64,000 bases of DNA from Micromonospora sediminicola (GCF_900089585.1 NZ_FLRH01000003.1:3238501-3302500), one strand, 5' to 3'. Counted from the first letter of the stretch, positions 55,116 to 63,999 are shown. A program made the numbers and translations. The notes: generated from the sequence alone by a model not told the origin.

Positions 55116-56297
55116 TCAGTGCGCGGACACCGCGCCGCTGATCTCGTTGGGAACCGCGTCGAGCGTCACCGATCCGACGACCCGGCCGGTGGTGAGGTCG
55201 AGGCGGTGCACCTTCCTGGTGGCGGGCTCGGTGACGTAGGCGTCGTCACCGCGGACGAACAGGGCCGGGCGCGGTTCCTGCCACTCCATCGGCTCCTTCC
55301 ACGCGCCGACCACCGGCCACGAACTGGTCAGCTTCCCCGAGGCGGGATCGACCACGTGCAGCTTGCCGTCGGTGCCGAGGATGAGGCCCTCGCCCTGCGG
55401 GCCGCGGGCCAGGGAGCGGAAGCTGTAGCTCACGCCCTCGGGCATCGGCACGACCTGGATCTTCCGTGCGGCCGTGTCGATGAGCGCGAACTGCTCGGGG
55501 AACTCACGCTCCGCGTCCGGCTCGACCTTGTAGTCGCCGAGCAGGACGGCGGACTTGTCACTGCCGGCCTGGGTGGCGACGGCGCCGTACGCACCCGCGC
55601 TCTTGACCTTGACGAAGGCGCCGTTCTCGAACAGCAGCACGCCGTCGGTGCAGCCGAGGCCCACGGTCTCACCCTGGGCGACGGCTTCGCCGTGCACGCC
55701 GGGGCACTCCTCGCTGCGGGCGATCTCCTTGCCGTCCTTGTCCAGGGCGATGGCTCCCGGGCGGGACTCCTCGGTGCCGAGGGTCACCACCAGGGTGCCG
55801 TCGGCGAGTTCGACGGCGACGCCGTGGTGTGGCTGGGCGGTCCTGTACCGGCGTCCCTCGGGCTTGCCGTCGGCGAGCTTCTTCGGGTCGAAGCTGTGCA
55901 CCTCGCCGGTGCCGTCGGTGAACAGGATGGTGCGGTCCCCGTGCCGCACCACGTGGCCGGGCTTGGCGCCCGGGTAGCTGACGTCGGTCATCCTGCCGGC
56001 GGCCGCGTCGAGGACCCGGAACCCGGACTCGGTGGAGACGAAGACGCCGGTGTCGTCGCCGGCCGGGTTCACCCGGTTGAAGCCGGGCAGGGCGACGGTG
56101 TGCGCCACGTTCAGCGCCTCGCCGTCGAGCACGTAGATACCGCCGTCGTAGGTGATCGCCACCGGCTCCTTGACCGAGGCCGCGGCGGACGATCCGGCCG
56201 ACGGTGCGGTGCCGTCGTCCGACTCGGACGCGCACGCGGTGAGCGCCAGCGCAGCCGCCACCAGGGCGGCCGCGCCGTTGGTTCCACGATGCCTCAC
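55116..56297 (-). CDS. AztD-like zinc metallochaperone lipoprotein (copy 2)
   Basis: 393 residues. Lipobox LTAC in LAAALALTACAS. The rest is a beta-propeller-like chain (YVLDGEALNVAHTVALPG, GFRVLDAAAGRMTDVSYPG, QPHHGVAVELADGTLVVTLG) with histidines and Cys pairs (SEECPGVHGEA, GLGCTDG) matching AztD, which passes zinc to AztC. GTG chosen because GAGGGGGA is about 7 bases upstream. It has its own Zur-box-like palindrome. Confidence 0.82.
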   Translation of the reverse strand: MRHRGTNGAAALVAAALALTACASESDDGTAPSAGSSAAASVKEPVAITYDGGIYVLDGEALNVAHTVALPGFNRVNPAGDDTGVFVSTESGFRVLDAAAGRMTDVSYPGAKPGHVVRHGDRTILFTDGTGEVHSFDPKKLADGKPEGRRYRTAQPHHGVAVELADGTLVVTLGTEESRPGAIALDKDGKEIARSEECPGVHGEAVAQGETVGLGCTDGVLLFENGAFVKVKSAGAYGAVATQAGSDKSAVLLGDYKVEPDAEREFPEQFALIDTAARKIQVVPMPEGVSYSFRSLARGPQGEGLILGTDGKLHVVDPASGKLTSSWPVVGAWKEPMEWQEPRPALFVRGDDAYVTEPATRKVHRLDLTTGRVVGSVTLDAVPNEISGAVSAH

Positions 56298-56319
56298 GAA
56301 GTTCCCCCTCAATTAAAAC

Positions 56320-56334
56320 TGACAACCATTTTCA
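56320..56334 (-). promoter_or_regulatory. Zur-box-like palindrome upstream of aztD copy 2
   Basis: TGACAACCATTTTCA on the plus strand; its complement reads TGAAAATGGTTGTCA, almost the same as the site at 63504. It lies 23 bases before the GTG start. Confidence 0.75.
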
Positions 56335-56377
56335 TTAACGTACACGGGGAGCCCACCGGCCCGACGTCCGGGGTGTC

Positions 56378-57289
56378 TCAGGTGGAGAGGCCGCCGACGA
56401 TCGCCTCGGCGTTGAAGCGCATCATCCCCAGATAGCTGGGCGCGTCGCCGTCGGTGTCACTGAGCGACTCCGAGTACAGGGCGCTCACCTTCACGCTGAT
56501 ACCGGCCTCCGAGGCGAGCACCTCGGCCAGCCTGGCCGGTTGTGAGGTGTCGACGAAGATCGCCGGCACCCGGTGGGCCCTGATGGCGGTGACCAGCGAG
56601 GCGAGATCCGACGAACTCGGTGACGCGAGCGTGGTGCCGCTCGGGATGATCGCGCCGACGACCGTGAAGTCGTAGCGATCGGCGAGGTAGCCGAACACGT
56701 GGTGGTTGGTGACCAGGACCCGGCGCTCCGGGGCGATGGCGGCGAAACGTCGCGCGAGATCCGCGTCCAGCTCACGCACCTTCCCGCCGTAGGCCTCCGC
56801 GCGTTCCCGCACCGCGCGGGCGTCCACCCCGTGGACGTGCTCGACGATCTCGTCGGTGAGCAGCCGTACCGCCGTGGCCACCCGCGCCGGATCCGTCCAG
56901 AAGTGCGGATCGGGCAGACCGGCGGCGTCGCCGTCCTGGTACTCCATCGCCTCGATCCGGGACCCGACCTCGACGCTGTGGACGCCCTCGGCCTCCGCCG
57001 CCTCGACGTGGCGCAGGACGCCCTCCTCGAGCCCGAGTCCGTTGTAGACGAGCAGGTCGGCCGTCTGCATGGTGTGCGCCTCCCGGGCCGAGACGGCGAA
57101 GGAGTGCGGGTCGGCGTCGGGTTTCATCAGCACGCTGACCTCTGCCTGGTCGCCGACGATCTCGGTGACGACGTCGCCGAGGATGTTCGTGGTGACCACG
57201 ATGCGCGAGGTGTCGGGTGAGGCGCAGGCGGTGCCCCCGGTCAGCAGGGCGCCGGCGAGAAGCGTCACGAGGACCTTCCGTGCTCTCAT
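56378..57289 (-). CDS. zinc ABC transporter substrate-binding protein (AztC/ZnuA-like)
   Basis: 303 residues, signal peptide at the N-terminus. Cluster A-I fold with the zinc histidines in DPHSFAVSARE, LPDPHFWTDP and VTNHHVFGYL, and an Asp in FVDTSQPA. The long His-rich loop of ZnuA is absent, which is typical of AztC-type proteins that rely on an AztD chaperone. ATG overlaps the upstream aztD1 stop. Confidence 0.88.
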   Translation of the reverse strand: MRARKVLVTLLAGALLTGGTACASPDTSRIVVTTNILGDVVTEIVGDQAEVSVLMKPDADPHSFAVSAREAHTMQTADLLVYNGLGLEEGVLRHVEAAEAEGVHSVEVGSRIEAMEYQDGDAAGLPDPHFWTDPARVATAVRLLTDEIVEHVHGVDARAVRERAEAYGGKVRELDADLARRFAAIAPERRVLVTNHHVFGYLADRYDFTVVGAIIPSGTTLASPSSSDLASLVTAIRAHRVPAIFVDTSQPARLAEVLASEAGISVKVSALYSESLSDTDGDAPSYLGMMRFNAEAIVGGLST

Positions 57290-58479
57290 CGACCGACCTC
57301 CACCATTAGATCCGGTCGGTCGGCGACCGTCAGCGTGCGGGCGGTGCGCAGCCGGTCGCGATAGTCGATCTCATGGACGACGCGGGCCTCCGGGTCGGTC
57401 AGGTAGGCGCGGTCGACGTCCAGCGTCACACCGGTGGCGCGCAGCGGGCGCTCGGCGAGGATCCTGCCCGTTTCGAGGTCGAGGCTGATCAGCCGGTCGG
57501 AGGTGTCGAGCGCGAGCACCGTGCTCGCGTCCGCGGGTGAGGCGGCGGCCACCAGTTCGCGGCCGGCGACCGGCACGTACCGGAGGGTGGCCTTGGCGGC
57601 GTTCACCGACCAGATGCCGCTACGGTCCGCGACCGCCGCCTCGTTGCTGCGCGGGCGGTAGCCGAACCTGCCTGGTGAGACCGGGGTACGCGGGGAGGTC
57701 AGCACCGTGGCGGTGAGGTCGTCACCCGCCAGCTTGACCCGTACGACCTCGTCCTCACACGCGATGACCGCACCGCCACGCAGGACGGCCCACCCGCGCG
57801 GTGCCGCGCAGGGTGCCTCGAGGGCGCCGGTGGGCCGGCCCGTCGCGTCCATGGCCACGATCCGGTCGGCCGGACGCCGGGGATCGTCGCCGACGGCGAC
57901 GAGGAGTTGCCCCGCGTACGGCACGGCCAGCGGTGTGGAACTGCTCGAGTCGATCGTGGCCAGTTCGCTGATCGTGCCGGTCTCGAGTGCGCGTCGGTCG
58001 AGGACCGTCACCTTTCCGTCGGCGGTGCCGACCGTGGTGTGGGTCCCGAAGCCGGCGATCGTCCGGATCGGGGCGTCGAGCGACAGCGTGCCGACCGACC
58101 GGGACGGGGCGCGGTAGTAGTGGACGTGGTCGGCGTGGTCGACGGTCCACACCCCGCCGTCGACGATCTCCAGGGTGCGGTCACCGTCGTCGACGTAGAC
58201 GAAGCGGCCGTCCTCGGTGACCCCGGCGGCGGGGACCGACAGGGCGATGTCCTTCTCGGCGGCGCTGGCCAGGTCGAGCAGGCCCAACCGCCGCCCACCG
58301 CGAGTGGCGTACGCGATGGCCGGTTGCGCCTCGGCCAGCTCCTCGGCGCCTTCCACGTAGCCGTGCGGCGTCTCGGAGGCGTCCGGTGGCCGGCGTTCCG
58401 GCGAGCCACAGGCGGAGACGGCGAGCGTGAGGCCCAGAGCGGTCACGCCGAGGAGCCTTCCGGTGGTGCTGAAGATCAC
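57286..58479 (-). CDS. AztD-like lipoprotein (copy 1)
   Basis: 397 residues. Lipobox VSAC in GLTLAVSACGS. Propeller-like repeats (GRFVYVDDGDRTLEIVDGGVWTVDHADHVHYY, TIAGFGTHTTVGTADGKVTVLD) with a DHADHVHYY histidine cluster that could bind zinc. Clearly related to copy 2 but diverged. Overlapped by the permease upstream and AztC downstream (four-base overlaps). Confidence 0.8.
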   Translation of the reverse strand: MIFSTTGRLLGVTALGLTLAVSACGSPERRPPDASETPHGYVEGAEELAEAQPAIAYATRGGRRLGLLDLASAAEKDIALSVPAAGVTEDGRFVYVDDGDRTLEIVDGGVWTVDHADHVHYYRAPSRSVGTLSLDAPIRTIAGFGTHTTVGTADGKVTVLDRRALETGTISELATIDSSSSTPLAVPYAGQLLVAVGDDPRRPADRIVAMDATGRPTGALEAPCAAPRGWAVLRGGAVIACEDEVVRVKLAGDDLTATVLTSPRTPVSPGRFGYRPRSNEAAVADRSGIWSVNAAKATLRYVPVAGRELVAAASPADASTVLALDTSDRLISLDLETGRILAERPLRATGVTLDVDRAYLTDPEARVVHEIDYRDRLRTARTLTVADRPDLMVEVGR

Positions 58480-59354
58480 GAACTTCCCTTCGGTACGGAA
58501 ACGGGGGGTGGTGCGAGGGCCGGTGACCGACGACGTCGCGTCGCGGCCGTGACCCGGCTCGCGCCGAGAATCGCGAAGAACGTTCCGGCGGCCACGGCGG
58601 CGACGGTGGCACCGGCGGCGGTCGCCGCGTACCACGAGATCCACAGACCGGTCACGGTCGCGGCCGAGCCGATGCCGAAGCTGGTGAGCATCACCACCGG
58701 GAGCCGCCGTGCGACGAGCATCGCCGCGGCCGACGGCGCGATCAGCATGCCGAAGGCGAGCAGGGTGCCCACGACGCTGAAGGCGACCGCCATCGTGACG
58801 GTGAGCAGGGCCAGCATGACCGCGTTGGCGAGGTCGGGACGCAGGCCGAGGGTCCGTGCCCTGCGCGGGTCGAAGGTGAGCGCGAGGAACGGCCGGTAGC
58901 AGGCCGCGGAGACCACCGCGACCACGGCGACCGCGGTGGCGAGCAGCGCCAGGTCAGGCCACCGGATGGCCAGGACGTCACCGAACAGGAACGCGGTCAG
59001 GTCGGTGGCGAATGACCGCGAGTGCGAGACGACGATCACCCCGACCGAGAGCATTCCCACGAACAGCAGCCCGATGCTGGTGTCGCGCCCGAACTCGCGG
59101 CTGTGCCGCAGGGCGTTGACGCCGACCGCCATGGCGAACGCGCTGGCGGCGGCCCCGACGACGAGATTGCCGCCGACGATCGACGCGACGGCGACGCCGG
59201 GCAGCATGCCGTGGCTCATCGCCTCGCCGAGGAAGGTCATGCCGCGGGCGATCACCCACACACCGACCAGGGCGCACGCCGCTGCCAGCAGGACGCCGCC
59301 GATCAGGGCGCGGACGACGAAGGACGCGGTGAACGGTTCGAGCAGGGACGCCAT
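58476..59354 (-). CDS. zinc ABC transporter permease (AztB/ZnuB-like)
   Basis: 292 residues, eight or nine hydrophobic helices of the ABC-3 family: LIGGVLLAAACALVGVWVIARGMTFLGEAMSHGMLPGVAVA and AFSVVGTLLAFGMLIAPSAAAMLVARR. Start at ATG 59354 (MASLLEPF), because the open frame further upstream runs through the promoter and Zur-like site shared with aztA. First gene of the aztB-aztD1-aztC operon. Confidence 0.88.
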   Translation of the reverse strand: MASLLEPFTASFVVRALIGGVLLAAACALVGVWVIARGMTFLGEAMSHGMLPGVAVASIVGGNLVVGAAASAFAMAVGVNALRHSREFGRDTSIGLLFVGMLSVGVIVVSHSRSFATDLTAFLFGDVLAIRWPDLALLATAVAVVAVVSAACYRPFLALTFDPRRARTLGLRPDLANAVMLALLTVTMAVAFSVVGTLLAFGMLIAPSAAAMLVARRLPVVMLTSFGIGSAATVTGLWISWYAATAAGATVAAVAAGTFFAILGASRVTAATRRRRSPALAPPPVSVPKGSS

Positions 59355-59366
59355 CACCGGCTCGAC

Positions 59367-59392
59367 TATAGTGCAAACGAAAACCGATTCCA
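59367..59392. promoter_or_regulatory. divergent promoter and weak Zur-like site between aztB and aztA
   Basis: CGAAAACCGATTCCA (59378-59392) matches the Zur-like motif only in part. On the minus strand TATAGT (59372-59367) is a good -10 for aztB, 13 bases before its ATG. Confidence 0.45.
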
Positions 59393-59401
59393 TTAGGGGG
59401 C

Positions 59402-60061
59402 ATGGTGGGCACCGAGATCCTGACCGTCGAGAACGTGGCCTTCCGGTACGCCGGCACCCCCGTACTGCGGGACGTGAGCCTGCGTGTGGACGCCGCCTGC
59501 ACGGTTGCCGTGACCGGCGCGAACGGCTCCGGCAAGAGCACGCTGCTGCACCTGCTGGCCGGTGTCGAGCAGCCGGCCGAGGGCAGCGTTCGGCGGCGCG
59601 CCGGCTGCCGGCTGGCCCTGCTCCCGCAGCGGACCAGCGGCATCGACGCGCTCCCGCTGACCGTCGCGGAGTGCGTGCAGATCGGCCGGTTCCGGCCGCG
59701 CCGACGGCTGGACCGCGACGACCGCCTCGCGGTGGGCGCGATCCTGGAGCGGCTGGACCTCGCCCGGCTGGCCCGGCGACGGCTGCGCGAACTGTCCGGC
59801 GGGCAGCGCCAGCGCGCCCTCGTCGCCCAGGCTCTGGTCCAGGCCGCCGACGTCTTCGTGCTCGACGAACCGACGGTCGGCCTCGACGCGGAGAGTCGGC
59901 GGCGCGTCCACGACCTGCTCGGTGAGCGGGCTCGCGCCGGCGCGGCGGTGGTGTACGCCAGCCACGACACCGCCGACGCCACACTCGCCGACCGCACGCT
60001 GCGGCTGCCGGGCGCCGGGGATCGCACCGTCGCCGACACCACTCCGTTGATCCGAAGATGA
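59402..60061 (+). CDS. zinc ABC transporter ATPase (AztA/ZnuC-like)
   Basis: 219 residues. Walker A GANGSGKST, Q-loop LPQRTSGIDALPLTVAE, signature LSGGQRQR, Walker B VFVLDEPTVGLD and H-loop YASHD all intact. Divergent from the permease operon; ATG with AGGGGG upstream. Confidence 0.92.
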   Translation: MVGTEILTVENVAFRYAGTPVLRDVSLRVDAACTVAVTGANGSGKSTLLHLLAGVEQPAEGSVRRRAGCRLALLPQRTSGIDALPLTVAECVQIGRFRPRRRLDRDDRLAVGAILERLDLARLARRRLRELSGGQRQRALVAQALVQAADVFVLDEPTVGLDAESRRRVHDLLGERARAGAAVVYASHDTADATLADRTLRLPGAGDRTVADTTPLIRR

Positions 60062-60073
60062 AAACGACAACCG
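60059..60073 (+). promoter_or_regulatory. candidate Zur-like half site upstream of rpmF
   Basis: TGAAAACGACAACCG starts within the aztA stop and lies 43 bases before the L32 ATG. Matches the 63504 site in the TGAAAA half only. Confidence 0.4.
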
Positions 60074-60116
60074 AAAGCGATACCGTGTCGCGACCTGCTC
60101 ACGAAGGAGAAGCGCG

Positions 60117-60296
60117 ATGGCCGTTCCGAAACGGAAGATGTCGCGGTCGAACACCCGGCACCGGCGGGCCCGGTGGAAGGCGACCGTGCCCGCACTGACC
60201 CCGTGTCCCTGCCCGCGCAGGGAGATGGTGGTGCCGCACCGTGCCTGCGCGCACTGCGGCCTGTACAAGGGTCGTCAGGTGGTGGACCAGCCGTGA
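60117..60296 (+). CDS. rpmF: alternative ribosomal protein L32
   Basis: 59 residues, starting [20 protein letters not shown], unmistakably L32. The zinc ribbon is unusual: cysteines at 30, 32, 44 and 47 give CX1C...CX2C (PCPCPRREM ... CAHC) instead of CX2C...CX2C, with one extra residue before the loop. Ribosome-binding site AAGGAGAA 6 bases upstream. The next gene, a CobW GTPase, overlaps its stop. In a zinc-uptake neighbourhood this should be the low-zinc paralogue. Confidence 0.9.
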   Translation: MAVPKRKMSRSNTRHRRARWKATVPALTPCPCPRREMVVPHRACAHCGLYKGRQVVDQP

Positions 60297-61519
60297 CCGG
60301 CCGGCTGCCGGTGACGGTGCTGTCGGGGTTCCTCGGTGCCGGCAAGACCAGCCTGCTCAACCATGTCCTGGCCAACCGGGACGGGCTGCGGGTGGCGGTG
60401 ATCGTCAATGACATGAGCGAGGTCAACATCGACGCCGCCCTGGTCCGCGACGGTGGGACGCTGTCACGGACCGAGGAGCGGTTGGTCGAGCTGACCAACG
60501 GCTGCATCTGCTGCACGCTGCGCGACGACCTGCTCGACGAGGTGGCCCGGCTCGCCCGCCCGGGCCGGTTCGACTACCTGCTGATCGAGTCCAGCGGGAT
60601 CTCCGAGCCGATGCCGGTGGCCGCCACGTTCGCCTTCGGCGTCGAGGACGGGCAGGTGCTGGACGACCTGGCCCGGCTGGACACCACGGTCACCGTGGTC
60701 GACGCGGCGGGGCTGCTGGCAAGGATCGAGGCGGGTGAGACGCTCGAGGCGCGCGGCCTGGCCGCGTACGAGGGGGACGACCGGGGCATCGCCGACCTGC
60801 TGGTCGACCAGATCGAGTTCGCCGACGTGCTGGTGGTCAACAAGATCGACCTGATCGCCCCGGCAGACCTGTCGGTGGTGCAGGCGCTGCTCACCCGACT
60901 CAACCCGGCCGCCCGGCAGGTCCGGGCCGCGCACGGGCGGGTCGACGCGGCGGAGATCCTGCACACCGGACGGTTCGACCTCGAACGCGCGGAGACCGCG
61001 CCCGGTTGGGTGGCCGAACTCAACGGCGAGCACGTGCCGGAGACCGAGGAGTACGGCATCTCCAGCATCGTGTTCCGCGACCACCGGCCGTTCCACCCGC
61101 AGCGCCTGTGGGATCTGCTCGCCGACGGGCTGGACGCCTTCGGTGTGGTGCGGTCGAAGGGGTTCCTGTGGCTGGCGAGCCGGCCCGACGTCCAGGCGTT
61201 GTGGTCGCAGGCCGGGCCGTCCGGCCGCTGCGACCCGGTCGGTGTCCCGATCGCGGTGTCCGGGGAATGGCCGGAGGATCCCACCGAGCGGGCGGAGGCG
61301 GAATCCCGCTGGCACCCGGTGTTCGGGGACCGGCAGCAGGAACTGGTCCTGATCGGCGTGGGGTTGGACGGTGAACGGTTGCGGGCCGCCCTGACCGGCT
61401 GCCTGCTCACCGACGGCGAGATCGCCACCGGTGAGCCCGCCTGGCGGGTCCTGCCCGACCCGTTCCCGGCGTGGGACCTCGGCGACCTGCACGACCACGC
61501 CGTGCCGGACCGGGGTTGA
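60293..61519 (+). CDS. COG0523/CobW-type GTPase, zinc-starvation chaperone
   Basis: 408 residues. Intact P-loop GFLGAGKTS, metal motif CxCC in [12 protein letters not shown], Walker [10 protein letters not shown], guanine motif NKID. The C-terminal CobW_C domain starts near [13 protein letters not shown]. Sub-families near Zur-regulated ribosomal genes deliver zinc to enzymes during starvation (ZNG1/YciC type). GTG start overlaps the L32 stop. Confidence 0.9.
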   Translation: MTGRLPVTVLSGFLGAGKTSLLNHVLANRDGLRVAVIVNDMSEVNIDAALVRDGGTLSRTEERLVELTNGCICCTLRDDLLDEVARLARPGRFDYLLIESSGISEPMPVAATFAFGVEDGQVLDDLARLDTTVTVVDAAGLLARIEAGETLEARGLAAYEGDDRGIADLLVDQIEFADVLVVNKIDLIAPADLSVVQALLTRLNPAARQVRAAHGRVDAAEILHTGRFDLERAETAPGWVAELNGEHVPETEEYGISSIVFRDHRPFHPQRLWDLLADGLDAFGVVRSKGFLWLASRPDVQALWSQAGPSGRCDPVGVPIAVSGEWPEDPTERAEAESRWHPVFGDRQQELVLIGVGLDGERLRAALTGCLLTDGEIATGEPAWRVLPDPFPAWDLGDLHDHAVPDRG

Positions 61520-61521
61520 CG

Positions 61522-61881
61522 GTGGGCGCCGCCGCCCGGCCGGGTGCCGGGGTCACTGTCGTCTACTGCGACGGTCACCGCTGCCGGGCGTTGCGCCGTC
61601 CCGGCATGCCCGGCCAGGAGTCGGCCGGTCTCGCCGAGGTCCTCCGGCGGGCCGTCCGTGCCAGCCGTGGCGCGGTGCTGGTCCGCTCCGGGTGCCTCGG
61701 CGTGTGCGAACGGGCTCCCGCGGTGCTCGTGCTGGACGGCACGGGGCGGGCCGCCCGACGCGGCGTGCTCGTCGGACCGGTGGCGGACGCCCGGGAGGTG
61801 GACGTCGTCGTCGACCTCGTCCGCCGGGCCGACGCGGCGACCGGCGGCGGTTCCGAGGCGCCGCGGGGCGACCGGTCGTAG
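61522..61881 (+). CDS. small thioredoxin-like [2Fe-2S] ferredoxin protein
   Basis: 119 residues. Cys pattern VYCDGHRC near the start and VRSGCLGVC in the middle, the four-cysteine layout of (2Fe-2S) thioredoxin-fold ferredoxins found beside CobW genes. ERAPAVLVLDG follows. GTG three bases after the CobW stop; a TTG overlapping that stop is an alternative. Function unknown; could also bind zinc. Confidence 0.7.
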   Translation: MGAAARPGAGVTVVYCDGHRCRALRRPGMPGQESAGLAEVLRRAVRASRGAVLVRSGCLGVCERAPAVLVLDGTGRAARRGVLVGPVADAREVDVVVDLVRRADAATGGGSEAPRGDRS

Positions 61882-61903
61882 CGGCCCGGGGCGACCGGGC
61901 CGC
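61881..61903. terminator. hairpin between convergent ferredoxin-like and L31 genes
   Basis: GCGGCCCG (61881-61888) pairs with CGGGCCGC (61896-61903). A second perfect palindrome, GGCGACCGGTCGCC, follows near 61909-61922. Confidence 0.55.
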
Positions 61904-61932
61904 CACACGGCGACCGGTCGCCCCGTCCGACG

Positions 61933-62196
61933 TCAGCGCGCTCGCCGCGACGCGTGGTTGGCGTACCTGGCGCGGAACTTCTCCACCCGCCCCTCCGTGT
62001 CGAGCAGGCGTTGCCGGCCGGTCCAGAAGGGGTGACTGGCCGAGGAGATCTGCACGTCGATCACCGGGTAGGTGTTGCCGTCGGTCCACTCCACCGTCTG
62101 GTCGCCGGTGGCGGTGGACCGGGTGAGGAAGGCGAAGTCGGCGGCGCGGTCGCGGAAGACGACGGGCCGGTACTCGGGGTGGATGTCGGGCTTCAT
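61933..62196 (-). CDS. rpmE2: ribosomal protein L31 type B (zinc-free)
   Basis: 87 residues, starting [16 protein letters not shown] with [10 protein letters not shown] and [14 protein letters not shown]. The CxxC zinc pair of type A L31 is absent, as in type B proteins made under zinc limitation. ATG overlaps the stop of the upstream CobW-like gene. Confidence 0.95.
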   Translation of the reverse strand: MKPDIHPEYRPVVFRDRAADFAFLTRSTATGDQTVEWTDGNTYPVIDVQISSASHPFWTGRQRLLDTEGRVEKFRARYANHASRRAR

Positions 62197-63479
62197 GCGG
62201 TCTCTCCTTCGGTGTCGGTGCGGTCGAGGTCGGCGAGCGGGAAACAGCCGGCGAACGGGTCGTCGTACCGTCGCCAGCCGTCCTCGCCGTCGGCGAGTTC
62301 GGCGTCGGTGAGCAGGCAGCCGGCGAGCGTGCGGTGCAGGTGGGCCGGGTCGAGGTCGACGCCGATGAGGACCAGGTGCTGGTGCCGGTCGCCGTAGTAC
62401 GGGTCCCAGTCCAGCGCGGCGGTGAGCCGCCGGTGGTCGGACACCTCGTCCCAGTACGGGTCGGGCAGCGCGGTGAGCCACCGGCCCAGACCGCCGAGGG
62501 CGAGACCGCCGCCGGCGAAGTCCCACGCCACGACGGTGTCCGGCTGGCTGGCCAGCCAGACGTGTCCGCGGGAGCGGACCACCTCGGCGTTGACCTCCTC
62601 CAGGACGTCGTGCAACCGACGTGGGTGGAAGGGGCGGCGGGCGCGGAAGACCACCGAGACGATCCCGCAGTCCGGGTGCGGCTCGTGCACGCCGAGGATG
62701 TGGCCCTCCAACCCGCGGGTCAGCACGGCCGGGGTCTCGGGGCGGTGGCGGAGGGTGCCGCGCAGCTGCCGGGTGAGCAGGTTCGCGTCGACGGTGTCGT
62801 CGTCGACCCGGATCCGCGTCGCCCAGGGCGCCATCCGGTCGAGCAGCACGGCCAGCCGGTCGGTGTCGTACGCGCCCTCGCGGGAGTGTCCCCACAGCAC
62901 CAGGGTGTCGGCGTACTCGATCTGCCGGACGAGCACGTCGGCGAGGGCCCGGTCGTCGTTGTCCGCGGCGGCGATGCCGAGGCTCTTGAGGTCGTCGGTG
63001 CGGGCCAGCCCGTCGAGCAGGTGTTCGGCATCGACCACGGTCACGTAGGAGTCGACGGTGAGCAGGTCGGTGATCGGCTGCCCGTCGACGAGGCAGTGCG
63101 CGCAGACGGCGGCGACCGCCTCCGGTTCGACCACCTCGGGCAGCATCAGCAGCAGGTCCCGCCGGGGGTGGGCGCGGGCCAGGCGGGCCAGGGTGGGCAG
63201 CACGTCCTCACGCAGGGTGCAGGACACGCACCCGTGCGCCAGCGCGATCCGTTCGTCCTCCAGCACGCCCCCGACGTCCCGGACCACCCGGTGCACGGTG
63301 CCCGAGCGCAGGTCGGCCAGGTCGTGCCGGACCAGCAGGAGTGACGGGTCCGCCGCGAGGAGCGCCCGGGCCGCGGCGTACGTCGGGGACGTCCAGAAGC
63401 CGCTGAGCACCGTCAACGACGGACGGGCGTCGGCCCTGGCGGCAACCACGTCGGACGGTGCGAGCGGTGACGTCGACAT
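62193..63479 (-). CDS. CobW-like protein with degenerate P-loop (Mrf-like candidate)
   Basis: 428 residues with clear CobW_N and CobW_C similarity ([32 protein letters not shown]). The P-loop reads [12 protein letters not shown] with no GKT/S, and the CxCC motif is CVSC in [11 protein letters not shown], so GTP hydrolysis is doubtful. In mycobacteria a Zur-controlled member of this family beside alternative ribosomal proteins (Mrf) recruits a ribosome-hibernation factor. Position before rpmE2 and behind the best Zur box suggests the same idea here (inference). Confidence 0.82.
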   Translation of the reverse strand: MSTSPLAPSDVVAARADARPSLTVLSGFWTSPTYAAARALLAADPSLLLVRHDLADLRSGTVHRVVRDVGGVLEDERIALAHGCVSCTLREDVLPTLARLARAHPRRDLLLMLPEVVEPEAVAAVCAHCLVDGQPITDLLTVDSYVTVVDAEHLLDGLARTDDLKSLGIAAADNDDRALADVLVRQIEYADTLVLWGHSREGAYDTDRLAVLLDRMAPWATRIRVDDDTVDANLLTRQLRGTLRHRPETPAVLTRGLEGHILGVHEPHPDCGIVSVVFRARRPFHPRRLHDVLEEVNAEVVRSRGHVWLASQPDTVVAWDFAGGGLALGGLGRWLTALPDPYWDEVSDHRRLTAALDWDPYYGDRHQHLVLIGVDLDPAHLHRTLAGCLLTDAELADGEDGWRRYDDPFAGCFPLADLDRTDTEGETA

Positions 63480-63503
63480 GTCGGTCCTCCCGGTGGATGT
63501 TGT

Positions 63504-63518
63504 TGAAAATCATTGTCA
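63504..63518 (-). promoter_or_regulatory. Zur box upstream of the CobW-like/rpmE2 operon
   Basis: TGAAAATCATTGTCA, a near-perfect actinobacterial Zur site, 25 bases before the ATG of the CobW-like gene on the minus strand. Confidence 0.8.
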
Positions 63519-63714
63519 GTATAGGGTGGCTGCCGAGCGCGCCGATACGGGGATCGGGTCGACTGATGAAATCGAATCCCGATACCATCATCCCGGCCCG
63601 CGGGAGGTAGGGGGTACCTCGCACGGAGCGGGCCGGCCGGTGCGGCGTCCTCGGGCCCTCCGGGCGTCGCACCGGCCCCCAGCCCCCGGATCGGCCGATC
63701 GGCGGGCCGCAGAA

Positions 63715-63729
63715 GGAAAGCCATTGTCA
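63715..63729 (+). promoter_or_regulatory. Zur-box-like site upstream of rpmB
   Basis: GGAAAGCCATTGTCA agrees with the 63504 site at 12 of 15 positions and lies 33 bases before the L28 start. Confidence 0.6.
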
Positions 63730-63762
63730 TCAGGACTCGATCAACCACGAGGAGAGATCACC

Positions 63763-63999
63763 GTGTCCCGACGTTGTGACGTCACCGGCGCGAAGCCCAG
63801 CTTCGGCAACGCCGTGTCGCACTCCCACCGGCGCACCCGGCGCCGGTGGAACCCCAACCTCCAGAACCACCGCTACTGGCTGCCGTCGGAGGCGCGGTGG
63901 GTCCGGTTGACCCTCACCGCCAGGGCGCTGCGCACCGTCGACCGCAGGGGCGTCGAGGCGGTCGTCGCGGAGATGCGCGCGCGAGGGGTGAAGGTCTGA
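63763..63999 (+). CDS. rpmB: alternative ribosomal protein L28
   Basis: 78 residues, complete. MSRRCDVTGAKPSFGNAVSHSHRRTRRRW with PNLQNHRYWLPSE and VVAEMRARGVKV is L28. Only one cysteine (C5) is present, so the CxxC pairs of zinc-binding L28 are missing. GTG start with GGAGAGA upstream, downstream of a Zur-like site. Similar operons continue with L33, S14 and S18; they would lie beyond the window. Confidence 0.93.
   Translation: MSRRCDVTGAKPSFGNAVSHSHRRTRRRWNPNLQNHRYWLPSEARWVRLTLTARALRTVDRRGVEAVVAEMRARGVKV

Noticed and set aside
59355..59393. Upstream ATG for the zinc permease adding 13 residues
   Set aside because: It would put the TATAGT promoter and Zur-like site inside the coding sequence; the start at 59354 leaves a normal divergent promoter.
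63564..63590. Possible Zur site TGATGAAATCGAATCCCGATACCATCA
   Set aside because: Only loose inverted symmetry (TGATG/CATCA) and poor match to the TGAAAATCATTGTCA pattern; left unannotated.
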